DNA of 64,000 nucleotides from Methylobacterium sp. UNC378MF (lineage in GTDB: Bacteria; Pseudomonadota; Alphaproteobacteria; Rhizobiales; Beijerinckiaceae). The translations under genes were made by a program, and so were the position numbers. Below are positions 16,968 through 26,959 of the stretch, piece after piece. Numbering within the stretch: position 1 is the stretch's first letter; each line of letters begins with the position of its first letter. The stretch spans positions 124,001-188,000 of the forward strand of contig NZ_FMWU01000006.1 of the NCBI RefSeq assembly GCF_900103195.1, in the 5' to 3' direction. Under the pieces are notes generated by a model. It was not told the DNA's origin, ran no database searches, and was given only the letters and a program-made list of their open reading frames with translations.

Positions 16968-18539
16968 ATGTTCGAAGGCCTGTCCGACCGCCTCTCCGGC
17001 ATCCTCTCGGGGCTCACCCGGCGGGGCGCCCTGACGGAAGCCGACGTCACCGCCGCCATGCGCGAGGTGCGCCGCGCCCTGCTGGAGGCCGACGTCGCCC
17101 TGGAAGTGGTGCGCGGCTTCACCGACAAGGTGAAGGAAAAGGCCGTCGGCGCCGTCGTGCTCAAGTCGGTTACCCCCGGCCAGATGGTCGTGAAGATCGT
17201 CAACGACGAGCTCGTGGCGATGCTCGGCACCGACGCCGAAACCGTCGATCTCAACGCCCCCGCCCCGGTGCCGATCCTGATGGTCGGCCTGCAGGGTTCG
17301 GGTAAGACCACCACCACCGCCAAGATCGCCCGGCGGCTCTCCGACCGCGAGAAGCGCAAGGTGCTGCTCGCCTCCCTCGACACGCGCCGCCCGGCCGCCA
17401 TGGAGCAGCTCGCGGTCCTGGCGAAGCAGGTCGGCGTCGAGTCCCTGCCGATCGTCGCCGGCCAGTCGGCGGTGCAGATCGCCAAGCGCGCCATGGACGC
17501 CGCCCGCCTCGGCGGCTTCGACGTGGTGATGCTCGACACTGCCGGCCGCACCACGGTGGACGAGGGCCTGATGGCCGAGGCCGCCGAGGTGAAGGCCGCG
17601 ACGAAGCCCCACGAGGTGCTGCTGGTCGCCGACGCGCTCACCGGCCAGGACGCGGTCAATACCGCCCGCGCCTTCGACGAGCGGCTCGGCGTCACCGGCA
17701 TCGTGCTGACCCGGATGGACGGCGATTCCCGTGGTGGCGCGGCTTTGTCGATGCGCGCCGTCACCGGCAAGCCGATCAAGCTCGTCGGCGTCGGCGAGAA
17801 GGTCGACGCGCTGGAGGAATTCCACCCGGCCCGCGTCGCCAACCGCATCCTCGGCATGGGCGACATCGTCTCGCTGGTCGAGAAGGCCGCGGAGACCATC
17901 GACCACGAGCAGGCGCTCCGCACCGCGGAGAAGATGCGCAAGGGCAAGTTCGATCTCGAGGACTTGTCCATGCAGCTCGCCCAGATGGAGAAGATGGGCG
18001 GCATCGGCGGCCTGATGGGCATGCTGCCCGGCATGGGCGCGATCAAGAAGCAGGTCGAGGGCGCCAACCTCGACGAGAAGATGTTCAAGCGCCAGCGGGC
18101 GATCATCTCGTCGATGACCCCGCAGGAGCGCAAGAACCCCGACCTCCTCAAGAACAGCCGCAAGAAGCGCGTCGCGGCGGGCTCGGGGGTCGACGTCTCG
18201 GAGATCAACAAGCTCCTGAAGATGCACCGGACCATGGCCGACATGATGAAGGCGATGGGCCAGGGCAAGCGCGGGATCGGGCAGGCGCTCGGCTCGATGT
18301 TCGGCCTGGGCGGCGGCGGGATGGGTGGTATGGGCGGCATGCCCGGCCTGCCGCCCGGCATGCCGGAGCCGACGCCGGAGCAGATCGCCCAGCTCGAGAA
18401 GCAGTTCGGCGGCAAGCTGCCGCCGATGCCGCCGGGCCTGGGCGGGGGCGGCGGGATGCCGAAACTCCCGGGTCTTCCCGGCCTCGGCGGCCCGAAGCTG
18501 CCGGGTCTCGGCGGGTTCATGCCGGGGAAGAAGAAATGA
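16968..18539 (+). CDS. ffh: Signal recognition particle protein Ffh
   Basis: 523 residues, long for Ffh owing to a Gly/Met/Pro-rich tail. N domain, then G domain with GLQGSGKTTTTAKIA (P-loop), DTAGRTTVDEGLM and TRMDGDSRGGAAL. The methionine-rich M domain has MGGIGGLMGMLPGMG and MTPQERKNPDLL. It binds 4.5S RNA and signal sequences and docks ribosomes to FtsY at the membrane. It begins a run of translation genes: aroQ-type chorismate mutase overlaps its stop codon (ATGA), then rpsP and rimM. Confidence 0.97.
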   Translation: MFEGLSDRLSGILSGLTRRGALTEADVTAAMREVRRALLEADVALEVVRGFTDKVKEKAVGAVVLKSVTPGQMVVKIVNDELVAMLGTDAETVDLNAPAPVPILMVGLQGSGKTTTTAKIARRLSDREKRKVLLASLDTRRPAAMEQLAVLAKQVGVESLPIVAGQSAVQIAKRAMDAARLGGFDVVMLDTAGRTTVDEGLMAEAAEVKAATKPHEVLLVADALTGQDAVNTARAFDERLGVTGIVLTRMDGDSRGGAALSMRAVTGKPIKLVGVGEKVDALEEFHPARVANRILGMGDIVSLVEKAAETIDHEQALRTAEKMRKGKFDLEDLSMQLAQMEKMGGIGGLMGMLPGMGAIKKQVEGANLDEKMFKRQRAIISSMTPQERKNPDLLKNSRKKRVAAGSGVDVSEINKLLKMHRTMADMMKAMGQGKRGIGQALGSMFGLGGGGMGGMGGMPGLPPGMPEPTPEQIAQLEKQFGGKLPPMPPGLGGGGGMPKLPGLPGLGGPKLPGLGGFMPGKKK

Positions 18540-18868
18540 ACGTGCTCGCGGCGCAGGCCGTCGATCCCGAACTCGCACGCCTGCGCGACAGCATCGACAA
18601 TTTCGATGCGGCGCTGATCCATCTCCTCGCCGAGCGGTTCCGCTGCACGCAGCGGGTCGGCGAGCTCAAGGCCCGAAAGGGGATCCCCCCTTCCGATCCG
18701 GACCGGGAGGCCCGTCAGGTCGCCCGGCTCCGCAAGCTCGCGGTCGAGGCCAAGCTCGACCCCGACTTCGCCGAGAAGTTTCTGGCCTTCGTGGTCAAGG
18801 AAGTCATTCGGCACCACCAGTCGATCAAGGCGGACCACGAGTCCCAGATCGAGCAACAGCGAAAGTAG
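18536..18868 (+). CDS. AroQ-class chorismate mutase
   Basis: 110 residues. [20 protein letters not shown] and [10 protein letters not shown] are the all-helical AroQ chorismate mutase signature, with the Arg and Lys that bind the chorismate carboxylates. Converts chorismate to prephenate for phenylalanine and tyrosine. Its ATG overlaps the ffh stop by four bases, so translation is coupled, and rpsP follows after seven bases. This placement is seen in many alphaproteobacteria. Confidence 0.9.
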   Translation: MNVLAAQAVDPELARLRDSIDNFDAALIHLLAERFRCTQRVGELKARKGIPPSDPDREARQVARLRKLAVEAKLDPDFAEKFLAFVVKEVIRHHQSIKADHESQIEQQRK

Positions 18869-18875
18869 TCAGACC

Positions 18876-19238
18876 ATGGCCCTCAAAATCCGTCTCACCC
18901 GTGGCGGCGCCAAGAAGCGCCCGTACTACCGTATCGTCGTCGCCGACGCCCGCGCCCCGCGCGACGGCCGCTTCATCGACAAGGTCGGCGCCTACGACCC
19001 GATGAAGGCCAAGGACGATCCGGCCCGCATCGTGCTCGACAACGAGAAGATCCAGAGCTGGCTCGCCAAGGGCGCGCAGCCGACCGACCGCGTCCTGCGC
19101 TTCCTCGACCAGGCGGGCCTCGCCAAGCGCCCGACCCGCAGCAACCCGCAGAAGGGCGAGCCGGGCGAGAAGGCCAAGGAGCGCGCCGCCAAGCGCGCCG
19201 AGAAGGCCGCCGCCCCCGCCGAGGACGCCGCCGCGTAA
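18876..19238 (+). CDS. rpsP: 30S ribosomal protein S16
   Basis: 120 residues. [20 protein letters not shown] and [15 protein letters not shown] are the S16 signature; the last ~35 residues are a Lys/Ala/Glu-rich extension common in alphaproteobacteria. It helps fold the 5' domain of 16S rRNA. It lies between the chorismate mutase gene and rimM. Confidence 0.97.
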   Translation: MALKIRLTRGGAKKRPYYRIVVADARAPRDGRFIDKVGAYDPMKAKDDPARIVLDNEKIQSWLAKGAQPTDRVLRFLDQAGLAKRPTRSNPQKGEPGEKAKERAAKRAEKAAAPAEDAAA

Positions 19239-19250
19239 GGCGCTCCGGTC

Positions 19251-19946
19251 ATGGCGCGCCGCCCCGCAGGTCCCACCTCCCGCGACGGCGGCCGCCGGGG
19301 CCGCACGAGCTCGGCGATCGGCAAGATCGCCCCCGATGTGGCGACCTCGCCCAAGGCGCCGGCCCCCAAGCCGGCGCCGCTGCCCGTTCCGCCCGATTCG
19401 AACCTCGTCCTGCTGGGCGAGTTCGGGCGGGCGCACGGCCTCAACGGCGAGGTCCGGCTCAAATCCTACACCGGTGATCCGCAGGCGATCGCCGGCTACG
19501 GAAACCTTCAGACGGCCGACGGCCGGACGCTGACGCTCGCCGACGTGCGTCCCGCCCCCGGCCCGTCCCCCGACATGCTGATCGCCCGGGTGAAGGGCGT
19601 CTCGGGCCGCAGCGCCGCGGAGGCGCTCAACCGCGTCGCCCTGTACGTTCCCCGCGACCGTCTGGACGCGCCCGAGGACGACGACGAGGTCTACGCCGCC
19701 GACCTGATCGGCGCCGCGGCGGTGGACGAGGCCGGAACCCTCATCGGGACGATCGTGGCCGTGCCGAATTACGGCGGCGGCGATCTCCTGGAACTGCGAC
19801 CGCCGAACGGCGGCGCCACGGCGCTCCTGCCCTTCACGAAGGCCTTCGTGCCGGTCCTCGACGTGGCGCAGCGCCGCGTCACCGTGGTCGCGCCGGAGGA
19901 CCTGTTCGCGGCACCGGGCGAGAAGCCCGCCGACGATCCGGGCTAG
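19251..19946 (+). CDS. rimM: Ribosome maturation factor RimM
   Basis: 231 residues from ATG 19251, 12 bases after rpsP. A ~45-residue basic/Pro-rich leader precedes the RimM domain proper, which opens with [20 protein letters not shown]; the PRC-barrel half contains [18 protein letters not shown] and [13 protein letters not shown]. It assists 30S maturation near helices 31/33 by binding S19. trmD, the usual next gene, is absent here. Confidence 0.95.
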   Translation: MARRPAGPTSRDGGRRGRTSSAIGKIAPDVATSPKAPAPKPAPLPVPPDSNLVLLGEFGRAHGLNGEVRLKSYTGDPQAIAGYGNLQTADGRTLTLADVRPAPGPSPDMLIARVKGVSGRSAAEALNRVALYVPRDRLDAPEDDDEVYAADLIGAAAVDEAGTLIGTIVAVPNYGGGDLLELRPPNGGATALLPFTKAFVPVLDVAQRRVTVVAPEDLFAAPGEKPADDPG

Positions 19947-20014
19947 GGACGGCGGCCGGTCCTCGCGCCGGCGGCGCGTCCGGCGTCCGGGCTGTGCCTC
20001 TGTCGCGGCCGCCC

Positions 20015-21679
20015 TCAATGCCCCCCGGCCGGCGCCCCGCCGCCGAGCTTGACGCTCTTCAGGCTCAGGGCCAGCGGGACCGCGCAGGCGGCGACGAGGC
20101 CGAGTACCCAGAACACGTCGATATAGGCCCAGTAGGCCACCTGCGTGCTGAGCACGCTCCCGATCCACGCGGTGGCCTGACTCTGGGCCTCGACACCGGC
20201 ATAGCCGTGCTCGGAGAAGTACTGCGTCGCCTGCCGCATGGTCTCCTGGTAGGCCGGCGAGGCCGGGTTGACGCTCTCCACCAAGCGGCTCTGATGGAAC
20301 TGGCTCCGGTAGGCCAGGATGTTCTGCGCCAGCGAGACCCCCATCGAGCCGCCGACGTTGCGGGCGACGTTGATCAGCGCCGAGGCCTGGTCGGTCTGGT
20401 CCTTACGGATCCCCTCGTACGAGGCCGAGGTGATCGACAGGAACACCATCGGCAGGCCGATGCCGATATAGACCCGCGACCATGCGAAGAACGCGAAGGT
20501 CGTGCTGCCGTCGATCCGCGTCAGGTCGTACATGCCGAGCGCCACGATGGTCATGCCGGTGGCGATCAGCCATTTCGGCTGAACGTAGGACGAGATCCGA
20601 CCGGTGAGGAACATCATCACCACCGTGACGATGCCGCCCGGGCCGAGGACGAGGCCCGACAGGGTGGCGGTGTAGCCGTAATATTCCTGCGTGATCTGCG
20701 GGATGAACTGCGTGGTGGCGATCAGGATCGCCCCAGTGAACATCATTACCAGGAAGCACGAGCCGAACTGACGGTTACCGATGAGGCGGAGATCGACGGC
20801 CGGATTCTCCTTGTTCAGCAGCCAGGGGATCATGGCGATGAACGAAACGACCATCAGCACGCCGGAGACGTTCATCAGCGTCGAGGTGCCGAACCAGTCC
20901 TTCCGCTGGCCCTCGTCGAGGATCACCTCCAGCGAGCCGAGGAACAGGGCGACCAGCACGAAGCCGACGATGTCGAACCGGATGCCCTTGCGGACCAGGG
21001 CGCGGCGATCCTTCTTGGCCGCCTCGCTGTCCTCGATCAGCCAGTACATCAGCCCGAGGGCGATGACGCCCACCGGCCCGTTGATCAGGAAGCACCAGTG
21101 CCAGGAGGCGTTGTCGGAGAGCCAGCCACCGAGCGTCGGGCCGATCACCGGCGCCACCACGATGGCGACCCCGTAGAGCGCGAAGGCCTGGCCCCGCTTC
21201 GCTGGCGGGAAGGAATCCGCCAGGATCGACTGCGCGAGCGGCGCCATGCCGCCGCCGCCGAGCCCCTGCATCACCCGGAACAGCAGCAGGGATTCCAGGC
21301 TCCAGGCGAAGCCGCACAGGATCGACGAGACGGTGAACAGGGCCACCGACCACATGAAGAACGCCTTGCGGCCGTAGCGCTTGGCCAGGAAGCTCGACGC
21401 CGTCAGCGTGATCGCGTTGGCGACGAGGTAGCTCGTCACCACCCAGGCCGCCTCGTCGGGGCCGACCGCCAGACCGCCCGAGATGTAGCGCAGGGCCACG
21501 TTGGCGATGGTGGTGTCGAGCACCTCCATGAAGGTCGCCAGCGCCACCACGCCGGCGATGAGCCACGGATTGTGGCCCCCCGGTGCCTTGCCGGCCTCGG
21601 ATTTGCCGGCGCTGGGTTTTCCGCCCCGCGGCTTGCGGCCGCGCGCCGGGGCGCTCGCTTGGCCGGCCACGGCGCTCAC
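20015..21679 (-). CDS. EmrB/QacA-type DHA2 multidrug efflux transporter
   Basis: 554 residues with about 14 membrane segments. A 35-residue Gly/Lys-rich N-terminus precedes FMEVLDTTIANVALRYI (DHA2 motif D1) and FLAKRYGRKAFFMW (motif A); GPTLGGWLSD is motif C of antiporters. It exports hydrophobic drugs in exchange for protons. It starts within the stop of the upstream HlyD-family gene (ATGA overlap), so the two form an EmrAB-like pump; no outer-membrane channel gene is adjacent. Confidence 0.92.
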   Translation of the reverse strand: MSAVAGQASAPARGRKPRGGKPSAGKSEAGKAPGGHNPWLIAGVVALATFMEVLDTTIANVALRYISGGLAVGPDEAAWVVTSYLVANAITLTASSFLAKRYGRKAFFMWSVALFTVSSILCGFAWSLESLLLFRVMQGLGGGGMAPLAQSILADSFPPAKRGQAFALYGVAIVVAPVIGPTLGGWLSDNASWHWCFLINGPVGVIALGLMYWLIEDSEAAKKDRRALVRKGIRFDIVGFVLVALFLGSLEVILDEGQRKDWFGTSTLMNVSGVLMVVSFIAMIPWLLNKENPAVDLRLIGNRQFGSCFLVMMFTGAILIATTQFIPQITQEYYGYTATLSGLVLGPGGIVTVVMMFLTGRISSYVQPKWLIATGMTIVALGMYDLTRIDGSTTFAFFAWSRVYIGIGLPMVFLSITSASYEGIRKDQTDQASALINVARNVGGSMGVSLAQNILAYRSQFHQSRLVESVNPASPAYQETMRQATQYFSEHGYAGVEAQSQATAWIGSVLSTQVAYWAYIDVFWVLGLVAACAVPLALSLKSVKLGGGAPAGGH

Positions 21680-22941
21680 CGCACCGTGACGGTCGGGACG
21701 ATCGACATGCCCGGGCCGATCGACACATCCGTCGGCCAGTCCTTGACGACGATCTTTACCGGGATGCGCTGGGTCACCTTCACGTAGTTGCCGGTGGCGT
21801 TCTGCGCCGGCAGGAGGCTGAAGGCCGTACCCGAACCCGGCTGCACGGAGGCCACCGTGCCGTGGATCCTGCGACCCGGATAGGCGTCGATCTCGAGATC
21901 GACCGGCTGGTCCGGCCGCATGTCGGAAATCTGCGTCTCCTTGAAGTTCGCCGTCACCCAGATGTCGTCGGGCACGAACATCGCCAGGCTCTGGCCGGCC
22001 TGGGCGAGCTGGCCGACGCCGCCGGTGAGTCGCACGATGCGCCCGGGCTGCACGGCGCGAAGGGTCGTGTAGCCGAGATTCAGCTCGGCTTGCTCCACCT
22101 GCGCTCGGTCACGGCCGAGCTGTGCCTGGGTCGAGGCCTTCTGCGCCTGAAGCGAGCCGACCTGCTTCTGCGCGGCGACCACGCTGGCATTGGCGCTCTG
22201 CACGGCAGCCTGCCGCTGCTGCAGCGTCGAGGTTGCCGATTGCGATTGCTGGACCGAGCCGGAGCCGCGCTCGGCGAGGTCCTTGTAGCGGGCCGCATCC
22301 TCCTGGGCGAATTTCAGCGCCGCCTCGGCGGTGGCGACCTGCGCCTTGGACACGTCGATGTTGGCGTATTGCGCCTGGATCTGCGCGTCGATGTTCTTGA
22401 TACCGGCCTCGTCGGCCTCGACCTGCGCCTTCGCCTGATCGAGGGCGATCTGATAATCGCGCTGGAAGATCTGGAACAGGATCTGGCCGGCCTCGACATG
22501 CTGGTTGTCGGTCACAGGCACGTCGACGAGATAGCCGCCGACCTTCGGCTGGACCGAGATGCTGCGTGCATCCACGAAGGCGTCGTCGGTGCTCTCGTAG
22601 GGGTGCATGTACAGCAGCCAGTAGAAAAACACCCCGACGCACAGCGCGACGACCGCGAGGCCGCCGAGGAGGAACGCGAGCGGGTGGCGCCGCAGGACGT
22701 TCGGGCGCCGTGCGCCGTCACCGGCATTGTCGGATCCCTCCGCCTCGTCGCCGGCTGCGCCGTCCTGCGCCTCGGGCTCGTTTGCCGCGTCCTCCGCACC
22801 GGGCTTGCGCGCGGTCTCGCCAGCCGCGGACGGATAGGTCCGGCCGAGATCCAGGACATCGCGTTCGCCCACGGCCGCCCGGCTTTCGGCCGGCCGCAGG
22901 CGCGCCTCGTCCTCGGAGGAGTGCCGCTGATCGTCAAACAT
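21676..22941 (-). CDS. EmrA/HlyD-family membrane fusion protein
   Basis: 421 residues from ATG 22941. After an acidic N-terminal stretch, one membrane helix (HPLAFLLGGLAVVALCVGVF) anchors it, then YESTDDAFVDARSISVQPKV begins the biotinyl-lipoyl hairpin region typical of EmrA. A long coiled coil with AQVEADEAGIKNID follows, and the beta-barrel portion ends LPAQNATGNYVKVTQRIPVK. It links the inner-membrane pump encoded next to an outer-membrane channel. No regulator gene sits upstream; 195 bases separate it from the divergent HdeD-like gene. Confidence 0.92.
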   Translation of the reverse strand: MFDDQRHSSEDEARLRPAESRAAVGERDVLDLGRTYPSAAGETARKPGAEDAANEPEAQDGAAGDEAEGSDNAGDGARRPNVLRRHPLAFLLGGLAVVALCVGVFFYWLLYMHPYESTDDAFVDARSISVQPKVGGYLVDVPVTDNQHVEAGQILFQIFQRDYQIALDQAKAQVEADEAGIKNIDAQIQAQYANIDVSKAQVATAEAALKFAQEDAARYKDLAERGSGSVQQSQSATSTLQQRQAAVQSANASVVAAQKQVGSLQAQKASTQAQLGRDRAQVEQAELNLGYTTLRAVQPGRIVRLTGGVGQLAQAGQSLAMFVPDDIWVTANFKETQISDMRPDQPVDLEIDAYPGRRIHGTVASVQPGSGTAFSLLPAQNATGNYVKVTQRIPVKIVVKDWPTDVSIGPGMSIVPTVTVR

Positions 22942-23136
22942 GGGAAGTCGTCGCCCGATGGGCCGGCCACCCTGGGGTGACCGGGCTTGTCGCATCGCCC
23001 GCCTCAGGCAGCAAAAGCCGGCCGCAGTCTCAAGGTTCCCTGCGCAGATCTGCCCGTATAGGAACGCATGCCGCACTGCGACGTTCTGCGCCCGGAACCT
23101 TCGCGGTTTTCGGCCGAGAGGCTTCAGGAGTTCGCC

Positions 23137-23802
23137 ATGACAAGCAGCCCATCCCCAACGCCGCGCAGCTCCGGATCCGGTCCGACGAGCTCGCCCACGG
23201 GTATCCCCCTCGTCGGCGTCGCCCGCCTCGATGCGATGAGCGCGGCGCTCGCGCGCAACTGGTGGCTCGTGGCCCTGCGCGGCGTCATCGCGATCCTGTT
23301 CGGCGTGATCGCGTTCGTTGCCCCGGGCGCCTTCGTGCTCTCCCTGGTGCTGTTCTTCGCCGCCTACATGCTCGTTGACGGCGTCTTTGCCATCGTGGGC
23401 GCGGTCCGGGCCGCGCAGCGCCATGAGCGCTGGGGCTTCCTGTTGCTCGAAGGTCTCGTCGACATCATCGTGGGTGTCGCCGCGGCGCTGGTGCCGGCCG
23501 CGGCCGTCTGGGCGTTCGTAATGCTGCTCGCCGCGTGGGCGCTGGTGACCGGCGGCCTGATGATCGCGGCCGCCTTCCGCCTGCACGTCCATTACGGGCG
23601 GTGGTGGCTGGTCCTCGGCGGGGTCGTCTCGATCCTGTTCGGCCTCGCGCTGCTCATCAATCCGGGCATGTCGGCCCTGGTCCTGACGTGGTGGATCGGC
23701 TCCTACACCTTCGCCTTCGGCGTGCTGCTGCTGATCCTGGCTTTCCAGCTGCGCAGCCGGCACGGGGCGGCCTCGGGGCCGACGCCGCCGCTCGGCCGCT
23801 GA
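23137..23802 (+). CDS. HdeD-family (DUF308) membrane protein
   Basis: 221 residues from ATG 23137, preceded by CAGGAG. After a Ser/Pro-rich leader, NWWLVALRGVIAILFGVIAF and RWWLVLGGVVSILFGLALLI are the duplicated DUF308 motifs; six membrane helices in total. HdeD is linked to acid resistance in E. coli, but the family's molecular function is unknown. It is divergent from the efflux pair. Confidence 0.85.
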   Translation: MTSSPSPTPRSSGSGPTSSPTGIPLVGVARLDAMSAALARNWWLVALRGVIAILFGVIAFVAPGAFVLSLVLFFAAYMLVDGVFAIVGAVRAAQRHERWGFLLLEGLVDIIVGVAAALVPAAAVWAFVMLLAAWALVTGGLMIAAAFRLHVHYGRWWLVLGGVVSILFGLALLINPGMSALVLTWWIGSYTFAFGVLLLILAFQLRSRHGAASGPTPPLGR

Positions 23803-23963
23803 GCCGACCGGCAAGCCGGATCGGGCTCGTGGCCCGATCCACACGGTCGCGGCGCGATCGACGGGCCGGCCGGCCTCCGTTCGCGCATGCGTGGGACATG
23901 GGAGCCGATGCGGCTTAGAAGGCTCGGTCGACCGGATCGGCCGGTCTCGGAATCTGCATCACG

Positions 23964-26423
23964 ATGACGCCCGACGCGCCGGAGCGCGCCCCCGCCGACG
24001 GGCCGAGACCGCCGAAGCCGGATTCCGCCCCTGAGGCCCCAGACCCGCGCCTCGCCGCCCGCGAGGCCGGGCGCGCGGCGCGCGACCTGTCCCGCCATCT
24101 CCGGACGCTGATCGCCGCGGCCGGCCTCGGCCTCGCGCGTCGTGGCCGGGCCTTGTCCGCGCGCTCGGCGGCGCGGGCTCGCACCACCCGGATGGATCGT
24201 CCCGCCGACACGGCCATTCCGCGGCCGGAGGATCGGGGCCTGAACCGGTGGATGCGGCCGATCTTGGGCCGCCGGCACCCGGCCCGGCTCGCCGCGGCCG
24301 GGCTGATCCTGCTGCCGGTCCTGGCGCTGGCCGTGTACCTGTTCGCGGCCTTCGTGACTCTGCCGCCGCTCGGCGGCGCCGTGGTGGAGACCGGCCAGCG
24401 GGCGATCACCGTGGAGGCCGATGACGGCCGGGTCTTCGCCACCCGCGGCAGCTTCCGCGGCCAGAAGCTCACGGCCGCCGACCTGCCGCCGCACCTCGCC
24501 CAGGCGATCGTGGCGATCGAGGACCGGCGCTTCTACAGCCACTGGGGCATCGACCTGCGCGGCCTTGCCCGGGCCGTGTGGCGTAATCTCCGCGGCGGTG
24601 GCGTGCGCGAGGGTGGCTCGACGATCACCCAGCAATATGTCCGGCTGATCTCCCTCAACCAGGAGAAATCGCTCTGGCGCAAGGTGCAGGAGGCCTTCCT
24701 GGCGCTGCGGGTCGAGTCGATGATGAGCAAGGACGCGATCCTGCTCGGCTACCTCGACTCCGCCTATTTCGGCGCCGGCGCCTACGGAGCGGACGCGGCG
24801 GCGCGGCGCTATTTCGGCAAGCCCGCCAAGGCCCTGAATCTGCCGGAATCGGCGATGCTGGCCGGGCTGGTGCGGGCGCCCTCGCAGCTCGCCCCGACGC
24901 GCAACCTCGGCGGCGCCAAGGAGCGCGCCGACGTGGTGCTCCAGGCCATGGTCGAGACCGGCGCGATCACGCAAGCCGAAGCCGACGCCGCGCGCAAGCA
25001 GAGCGTGACCCTGAAGTCGCCACCCGAGGCGCCGCCCGGCACCAACTACTTCCTCGACATGATCGCGGGCGACGTGAAGCGCCTCGCCGGCACCGACGGC
25101 GACATGACGGTGCGCTCGACCCTCAACCTCGACCTGCAGAGCCTCGCCGAGGGCGTCGTCGCCCGCCGCCTCGACAAGGACGGTGCCCGCCGCAAGGTCG
25201 GCCAGGCCGCCATGGTGGTGCTGTCGAAGGAGGGCGCGATCCTCGCCATGGTCGGCGGCCGCGACTACGAGGACAGCCAGTTCAACCGCGCCGTCCAGGC
25301 CAAGCGCCAGCCCGGCTCCCTGTTCAAGCTCCTCGTCTACCTGACGGCCTACGAGAAGGGCTACACGCCGGAATCCGTGATGGTCGACCGCCCGGTCCAG
25401 ATCGGCGATTGGGACCCGGAGAACGACGACGGGCGCTACCGCGGGCCGGTGCCCCTGCGGACCGCCTTCGCGCTCTCGATCAACACCGTGGCGGCCCAGC
25501 TCGGGCAGGATGTCGGCATTCCGGCCGTGATCGCCACCGCGCGCAAGCTCGGGATCCAGTCGGACCTGCCCAACGTGCCGAGCCTCGTCCTCGGCTCGGG
25601 CGCCGTGAGCCTTCTGGAAATGGCCCGCGCCTACGGCTCGGTCCTGTCCGGGCGCACCCCGCTCCAGGCCTACGGGATCCAGGCGATCCGCGGGGCGGCG
25701 CCGCAGCCGCTCTACGTCCGAACCGACCCGGCCCCGGGCGCGATGCTGGCCCAGGAGCCGCGCACCATGATGCTCGACTCGCTGCAGGCGGTGGTGGAAT
25801 CCGGCACCGGCCGTGCCGCGCGGGTGCCGGGCCAGATCATCGGCGGCAAGACCGGCACGAGCCAGGATTTCCGCGACGCATGGTTCGTCGGCATGACCCC
25901 CGACCTCGTGGTCGGGATCTGGGTCGGGAACGACGACGACAGCTCGATGAACCGCATGTTCGGCGGCGAGATGCCGGCCGGAATCTTCCACGACTTCATC
26001 CAGCGGGCCACGGAGAAGCTCGCGAAGGGCAAGCTCCGGCCCTCGGCGGAGCGGGCCGAGCCGGCGCGGGCGCCCGCGCCTGCCCCCGCGGCCGAGCCGG
26101 TCGCGGGCGGCGAGGTCCGCGGCGTGCCGGAGGTGATCGACACCGGCACCCTCAACCTGCGCGGGCGGGTCGTGCGCCTCCTCGGCGTCGTCGGCGAGCG
26201 CGGCCACCTCGCCCGCCAGCTCGCCAGCTACCTGCGCCGCCGCGAGGTGGTTTGCACCGGACTCTCCGATGGGGCCACGGCCCGCTGCCGCATCGAGGGC
26301 GACGACCTCGCCGGGCTGATCCTGGCGGCCGGCGGCGCGCGGGCCTCGGAGGACGCGCCGCCGGACCTCCTGGGCGCGGAGGAGCAGGCCCGCGCCGAGC
26401 GCGTCGGCCTGTGGGGCCGGTGA
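23964..26423 (+). CDS. Class A penicillin-binding protein with C-terminal SNase-like domain
   Basis: 819 residues. A ~105-residue basic cytoplasmic tail, one membrane anchor (residues ~108-130), then GT51 transglycosylase with catalytic Glu in IVAIEDRRFYSHWGID and GGSTITQQYVRL. The transpeptidase domain has RQPGSLFK (nucleophile near residue 452), SINT and KTGTSQDF. Beyond an Ala/Pro linker, residues ~720-819 resemble a staphylococcal-nuclease/thermonuclease fold: IDTGTLNLRGRVVRLLGV, YLRRREVVCT, ARCRIEGDDLAGLILAAGGA and GLW at the end. The key acidic residues of active nucleases are not evident, so it may be a cell-wall-binding derivative. It polymerises and crosslinks peptidoglycan. Confidence 0.9.
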   Translation: MTPDAPERAPADGPRPPKPDSAPEAPDPRLAAREAGRAARDLSRHLRTLIAAAGLGLARRGRALSARSAARARTTRMDRPADTAIPRPEDRGLNRWMRPILGRRHPARLAAAGLILLPVLALAVYLFAAFVTLPPLGGAVVETGQRAITVEADDGRVFATRGSFRGQKLTAADLPPHLAQAIVAIEDRRFYSHWGIDLRGLARAVWRNLRGGGVREGGSTITQQYVRLISLNQEKSLWRKVQEAFLALRVESMMSKDAILLGYLDSAYFGAGAYGADAAARRYFGKPAKALNLPESAMLAGLVRAPSQLAPTRNLGGAKERADVVLQAMVETGAITQAEADAARKQSVTLKSPPEAPPGTNYFLDMIAGDVKRLAGTDGDMTVRSTLNLDLQSLAEGVVARRLDKDGARRKVGQAAMVVLSKEGAILAMVGGRDYEDSQFNRAVQAKRQPGSLFKLLVYLTAYEKGYTPESVMVDRPVQIGDWDPENDDGRYRGPVPLRTAFALSINTVAAQLGQDVGIPAVIATARKLGIQSDLPNVPSLVLGSGAVSLLEMARAYGSVLSGRTPLQAYGIQAIRGAAPQPLYVRTDPAPGAMLAQEPRTMMLDSLQAVVESGTGRAARVPGQIIGGKTGTSQDFRDAWFVGMTPDLVVGIWVGNDDDSSMNRMFGGEMPAGIFHDFIQRATEKLAKGKLRPSAERAEPARAPAPAPAAEPVAGGEVRGVPEVIDTGTLNLRGRVVRLLGVVGERGHLARQLASYLRRREVVCTGLSDGATARCRIEGDDLAGLILAAGGARASEDAPPDLLGAEEQARAERVGLWGR

Positions 26424-26427
26424 GGCG

Positions 26428-26856
26428 CTAGCCCTCCCCGAGCTTCGCCAGCGTCCGCGGGTCGGGTGCGCCGTCGAAGTAGCGCGCCAGCGCGTCGGCG
26501 AAGAGCGGCTCCCCGGGGGCGGCACGGGCGAACAGCGTCATGCTGGAGCGGAATTTCAGATCGTCCGGCGAGCCGAAGATCGCGTGGGCCGAGCGCCCGG
26601 CAATCGCGTTCACGGCCGCCGTGCAGGCGCGCAGGCGCTCGCCCAGCACCGGATGCGCCAGATAGGCTTCGGCCTCTTCCAAGGAACCGATGGCGTAGCG
26701 TTGCGCCATCGGGCTCGCGCCGAGCCCGGCGACCTGCGGAAAGACGAACCACATCCAGTGGCTGCGCTTCGCACCGGCCCGCAGTTCCGCCAGCGCCCGC
26801 TCGTAGACACCCTCCTGCGCGGCGACGAAGCGGCCGAGTTGGTAGACGTCCGACAT
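26428..26856 (-). CDS. DUF1810 family protein
   Basis: 142 residues from ATG 26856. RFVAAQEGVYERALAELRAG and SHWMWFVFPQVAGLG with AQRYAIGSLEEAEAYLAHP are the DUF1810 signature. Related small cytosolic proteins are widespread; no enzymatic role is established that I can name. It ends 4 bases from the PBP stop, in convergent orientation. Confidence 0.85.
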   Translation of the reverse strand: MSDVYQLGRFVAAQEGVYERALAELRAGAKRSHWMWFVFPQVAGLGASPMAQRYAIGSLEEAEAYLAHPVLGERLRACTAAVNAIAGRSAHAIFGSPDDLKFRSSMTLFARAAPGEPLFADALARYFDGAPDPRTLAKLGEG

Positions 26857-26959
26857 GGCGTGGCTCCGATGCTCCGGTTTCACTCCATCAACGGCGCCTT
26901 GCCGCTCCTGGATGCAGGCCGTCGCAGACGCCGTGTCCGGATTGATGTAAGCGCGGCCC

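Noticed and set aside
20031..21787. Long plus-strand open frame opposite the EmrB gene
   Set aside because: Asp/Arg/His-rich composition without homology; the minus-strand transporter explains the region.
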